Positions 61,361 to 64,000 of a DNA stretch of 64,000 nucleotides are shown here, piece after piece. Location of the stretch: contig NC_016940.1 in the NCBI RefSeq assembly GCF_000250635.1, positions 3,286,501 to 3,350,500 on the forward strand, read 5' to 3'. The stretch is from Saprospira grandis str. Lewin (GTDB lineage Bacteria > Bacteroidota > Bacteroidia > Chitinophagales > Saprospiraceae). Position numbers and translations under genes: made by a program. Numbering within the stretch: position 1 is the first letter of the stretch; each line of letters starts with the position of its first letter. The notes beneath the pieces are model-generated. The model did no database searches. It was not told the DNA's origin and saw only the letters and a program-made list of their open reading frames with translations.

Positions 61361-62884
61361 TTAAATTTCTTTACGCAAACGAGCCACCGGAATATTTAAC
61401 TGCTCTCGGTATTTGGCTACCGTTCTTCGAGCAATATTATAGCCCTTATCTTGTAAGGCCGTTTTTAGTTTCTCATCAGAAAGGGGCTTGCGCTTGTTCT
61501 CTGCCTCAATGATTTCGGTCAAAATTTTCTTGACCTCTAAGGTAGAGACCTCCTCTCCAGATTGGGTCTGCAAAGACTCTGAGAAAAAGCTCTTGAGCCG
61601 CTTGGTCCCAAATTCAGTTTGTACGTATTTGCTGTTGGCCACTCGCGAAATGGTCGAGATATCTAGACCCGTAATTTCGGCAATGTCTTTTAGAATCATG
61701 GGCCGCAAGCGCTTTTCATCTCCCGTCAAAAAGAAGTCTTCCTGATAGTTCATGATGGTGTACATGGTCCTAAACATGGTGTCCTGACGCTGACGAATGG
61801 CATCAATAAACCAACGAGCAGCATCAATTTTTTGCTTGACAAACATGATGGCTTCTCGCTGTTTTTTGTCTTTCTTGCTGGCACTATAGGCCTCTAGCAT
61901 ATTTTTATATTCCCGATTGATCCGAAGTTCAGGAGCATTGCGGCTGTTCAAGCGCAGGTCTAGCTCTCCGTTTTTGTTCTCAATAATAAAGTCGGGCACT
62001 ACATATTTCTTAATCTTAGAAGAAGAAGCGTAAACGCTACCGGGCTTGGGGTTGAGTTTCAAAATTTCATCGGTAGCCTCTTTGAGGTCCTCTCTAAAAA
62101 TATTGAGTTGGCGAATCAGCTTTTTGTAGTGCTTTTTAGAAAAGGGCTCAAAGTAGTCTTTGATAATGCGATGGGCCAATTTGAGGCTCTTCATTTCCTT
62201 TGCATCATAGTATTGCTGCACTTCTTCAGACTGTAGTTTGCGGTCCAATTGCAAAAGCAAACATTCCCGCAAATCTCTGGCGCCAATTCCAGCGGGCTCA
62301 AACTGATGAATCACCTCCTCCAAAACACGCAGGATTTCAGCCTCGCCAAAACGAACATTTTCGGCAAATAATAGGTCATCGGCCAAGGCAATAGGCTCTC
62401 GCCGCAAATAACCGTCATCATCCAAGCTGCCCATAATCTGCCGCGCAATTAATTCCTCCGATTCCGTCAGCTCTCGCATGCCCAACTGCCGCTCTAGCTG
62501 TTCCTGAAAACTAGATTCTACAGCGGCGGGAATGGTCTTTTCTTCTTGGTCGGGCGAGTAATTATTGACCTCTAATTTATAAGAAGCAACATCATCGCCT
62601 AAATACTCTTCCAAATAATCCTCAAAATCGGGGTCATTGAGCTCTTCTTCTTCCTCTTTTTTCTCCGATTCCTCATTTCCAATCAAATATTCTTCCTCTA
62701 AGGGGTCTTCTTTTTCTTCTTCCTCATTTTGGTGCTCATCAATTTCTAGAGCAGGGTTACCTTCTAGTTCCTGTTGGACCCGCTGTTCTAGCATATCGGT
62801 GGGCACTTGCAAAAGCTTCATCAGCTGAATTTGCTGAGGCGATAGCTTTTGCATCATCTTCTGAGATTGCTGTTGCTTGAGCAT
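61361..62884 (-). CDS. rpoN: RNA polymerase sigma-54 factor RpoN
   Basis: 507 residues from the ATG at 62884 (MLKQQQSQKMMQKLSPQQIQ); a longer frame to 62980 exists but this start matches other sigma-54 proteins. Region I is the Gln/Leu-rich start (IQLMKLLQVPTDMLEQRVQQ), region II is acidic (EEEEKEDPLEEEYL), then the core-binding and HTH regions follow with DISTISRVANSKYVQTEFG, and the RpoN box ARRTVAKYREQL near the C terminus. It guides RNA polymerase to -24/-12 promoters and needs an ATP-driven activator, none of which is seen in this window. Confidence 0.96.
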   Translation of the reverse strand: MLKQQQSQKMMQKLSPQQIQLMKLLQVPTDMLEQRVQQELEGNPALEIDEHQNEEEEKEDPLEEEYLIGNEESEKKEEEEELNDPDFEDYLEEYLGDDVASYKLEVNNYSPDQEEKTIPAAVESSFQEQLERQLGMRELTESEELIARQIMGSLDDDGYLRREPIALADDLLFAENVRFGEAEILRVLEEVIHQFEPAGIGARDLRECLLLQLDRKLQSEEVQQYYDAKEMKSLKLAHRIIKDYFEPFSKKHYKKLIRQLNIFREDLKEATDEILKLNPKPGSVYASSSKIKKYVVPDFIIENKNGELDLRLNSRNAPELRINREYKNMLEAYSASKKDKKQREAIMFVKQKIDAARWFIDAIRQRQDTMFRTMYTIMNYQEDFFLTGDEKRLRPMILKDIAEITGLDISTISRVANSKYVQTEFGTKRLKSFFSESLQTQSGEEVSTLEVKKILTEIIEAENKRKPLSDEKLKTALQDKGYNIARRTVAKYREQLNIPVARLRKEI

Positions 62885-62977
62885 ATATTTATCGTTTAAA
62901 TAGGCTGTGCGAAAAGGGTTGTAGGGGCTATATACGCCCGCTGGCTTACTAAAGTTACTATTTTTAGCCCTTAAAAT

Positions 62978-62985
62978 CAAATTTA
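62978..62985 (-). promoter_or_regulatory. candidate -7 promoter box of rpoN
   Basis: On the minus strand this reads TAAATTTG, an exact TAnnTTTG match, about 94 nt upstream of the rpoN ATG at 62884. It lies at the 5' end of the longer frame, which favours the shorter start. Confidence 0.4.
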
Positions 62986-63030
62986 AGTTTTCATTTGGTA
63001 AGATTTTTGATTAGGCGGCCGCTTTTTGGC

Positions 63031-63061
63031 AAAAAAAAAGCAGCAACTTCTTATCGCTGCT
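63031..63061 (-). terminator. weak terminator upstream of rpoN
   Basis: 6-bp stem AGCAGC/GCTGCT with an 11-nt loop, followed on the minus strand by nine T. It could end transcripts from the prenyltransferase gene that passed through the two repeats. Confidence 0.4.
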
Positions 63062-63092
63062 ACTTTGGTAGGGGAGGGGATTTGTAGGTTTT

Positions 63093-63210
63093 GGGGCCCG
63101 CGGCCAGCTTTGCTGGCCGCCGCTATGCTGCGCCGCTCGCAGGTCTGCTCGGCCCTGCAGCCCTTCGGGCTTTGGTCTGGCCTGCGGCCACGGCTGCGCA
63201 GCGCTGGGCC
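63093..63210 (+). repeat. GC-rich structured element, copy 21 (GGGGCCC/GGGCC type)
   Basis: Plus orientation, ends GGGGCCCGCGG and GCTGGGCC, internal pair GCCG with CGGC as in copy 3, but a different middle hairpin (CAGCCC-TTCG-GGGCT). Confidence 0.9.
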
Positions 63211-63290
63211 GCTCATCGGTATTTTTTCAGTTGATTTATCTTCTTTGGCCTTTTGTTTTTTATGGCCTCCTACAGGCCCGAAGGGCCGCA

Positions 63291-63421
63291 GGCTGAGGGA
63301 TAGATAGTGGTGCGGCGAAGCCGCAGACCGAGCAAAATGAGCGCAGCGAAATTTTGCGCAGGGCCGAGCGAGCAGCGAGCCACGACATAGCCCGACCCGA
63401 GCGAAGCGAGTGGGCAGCCCC
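63291..63421 (-). repeat. GC-rich structured element, copy 22 (GGGGCTG/CAGCC type)
   Basis: Minus orientation; GGGG end 7 nt after the stop of the prenyltransferase gene. Internal pair GTGG with CCAC as in copy 11. The AT-rich middle hairpin (AAAATTTCGCTGCGCTCATTTT) keeps pairing with different bases. Confidence 0.9.
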
Positions 63422-63428
63422 TAAAAAT

Positions 63429-64000
63429 CTATAGAAAAATATAGACAGATAGCAACAAAAGGTAGCAATAGAGGAGGCATTGGATGAGGTAAGTTTTGCC
63501 GTCGGCCTGGGGGCTGCGCAAAAACCAGAGGCGGTACATAATATATAGATGCGTAGCCAATGCAGGCAAGATTAAAGCAAGATCTAGCCAAAATAGGCCC
63601 TCTTGCAACTGAAAATAGACGATTCCAACACTAAGCGACATAATGGCCCAAAAGCTCATCGTAATAATTCGAGCATTTTGATCGCCTACTAAAATAGGGA
63701 GGGTTTTGCGGCCCGTTTTGCGGTCGCCTTCTACATCTCTAAAATCTTGGGTGCAAGAAGTCAGGGCCACCCAAAAAGAAATTAAGCTGATCCAAATAAT
63801 GGCCGAGCTGCTAAATGGACCAATAATTTGCCAGGCGGCGCCTAGCTGAGCAGCCGTGCCCAAGCCCATAGAGACAAAATTTTTTGTGATCCAGTTTTTA
63901 TCCCAGCCGCGCAAATTGAGCATATAGGTAACAATTACCCAAAGTACAGACCAGTAAAATACGCCCAAAAAGGCGCCTAAAATTAGGTAAACGGCCGTGC
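63429..64000 (-). CDS. UbiA-family prenyltransferase (5' end outside window)
   Basis: The frame is open from the window edge to the stop at 63429 (190 residues visible); the apparent TTG start at 63968 is not real because coding sequence continues past it (VYLILGAFLGVFYWS). At least five membrane helices are visible. The second aspartate-rich site of UbiA enzymes is seen as QDFRDVEGDRKTGRKTLPIL, with two Asp spaced as needed for Mg-diphosphate binding. The family joins prenyl chains to aromatic rings (quinones, haem O and others); the exact substrate cannot be decided from the fragment. Confidence 0.85.
   Translation of the reverse strand, partial: TAVYLILGAFLGVFYWSVLWVIVTYMLNLRGWDKNWITKNFVSMGLGTAAQLGAAWQIIGPFSSSAIIWISLISFWVALTSCTQDFRDVEGDRKTGRKTLPILVGDQNARIITMSFWAIMSLSVGIVYFQLQEGLFWLDLALILPALATHLYIMYRLWFLRSPQADGKTYLIQCLLYCYLLLLSVYIFL

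Overview
The window reads as chromosome of a Bacteroidota bacterium of the Saprospira type. Evidence seen in the sequence: three proteins end in a type IX secretion sorting domain; there is a TonB-dependent receptor with an N-terminal carboxypeptidase-like domain; short Bacteroidota-type -7 boxes (TAnnTTTG) precede several genes and Shine-Dalgarno sites are scarce; families such as DUF1573, FG-GAP/VCBS secreted proteins, MORN-repeat proteins and DUF2452 are typical of the phylum. Assignment to Saprospira (a gliding, filamentous, predatory marine genus) is inference. No rRNA, tRNA, CRISPR array, insertion-sequence transposase or prophage was recognised.

Layout. 1-8646 (mostly minus): a cut-off lipid-type ABC exporter, a DUF1573 protein, a T9SS-tagged di-haem peroxidase, surE with a small membrane partner, an acetyltransferase and a PgpH-like 7TM-HD phosphodiesterase. 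9090-13544: two paralogous secreted FG-GAP proteins. 14318-20478 (plus): a beta-barrel protein and its lipoprotein partner, a non-coding block of tandem hairpins, a PagL-like barrel and a periplasmic TPR-CHAT protein. 20818-24440: lipoprotein, phosphohexose mutase, cysteine desulfurase. 24723-30295: two LuxR-type regulators, then a complete stressosome and partner-switching operon (STAS, globin-RsbR, RsbS, RsbT, RsbX, RsbU-RsbW fusion). 30789-34609: SulP transporter, queuosine-precursor-type transporter, CpeT-like lipoprotein. 34893-43350: a chemosensory cluster (mcp, cheW, cheY, cheB, cheA, cheC-like, cheR, degenerate cheR). 43702-46335: TonB receptor. 46743-47050: 42-bp tandem repeats. 47422-61321: RecB-like helicase, MORN protein, kptA, DUF2452, DUF5672, lipoproteins, rlmH, rhomboid, class IV aminotransferase, sbcD. 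61361-64000 (minus): rpoN and a cut-off UbiA-type prenyltransferase.

The most striking feature is a family of GC-rich intergenic elements: I count 24 core copies of about 115-150 bp plus four copies of a related shorter module. They consist of fixed blocks separated by hairpins whose arms differ between copies but stay self-complementary; the two ends and one internal pair of blocks also change in a compensating way between copies. Ten elements begin 0-11 nt after a stop codon on the same strand. This looks like a conserved folded nucleic acid, not a set of genes; open frames that cross it are artefacts.

How the genes work together: the stressosome operon should sense a gas or redox signal through the RsbR globin, release the RsbT kinase, activate the RsbU phosphatase half of the fusion and set the phosphorylation of the STAS protein. 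No sigma-B gene is visible, so the output is unknown. The che cluster encodes a full phosphorelay around one soluble three-PAS receptor and has no flagellar gene nearby, which fits control of gliding or another surface behaviour.
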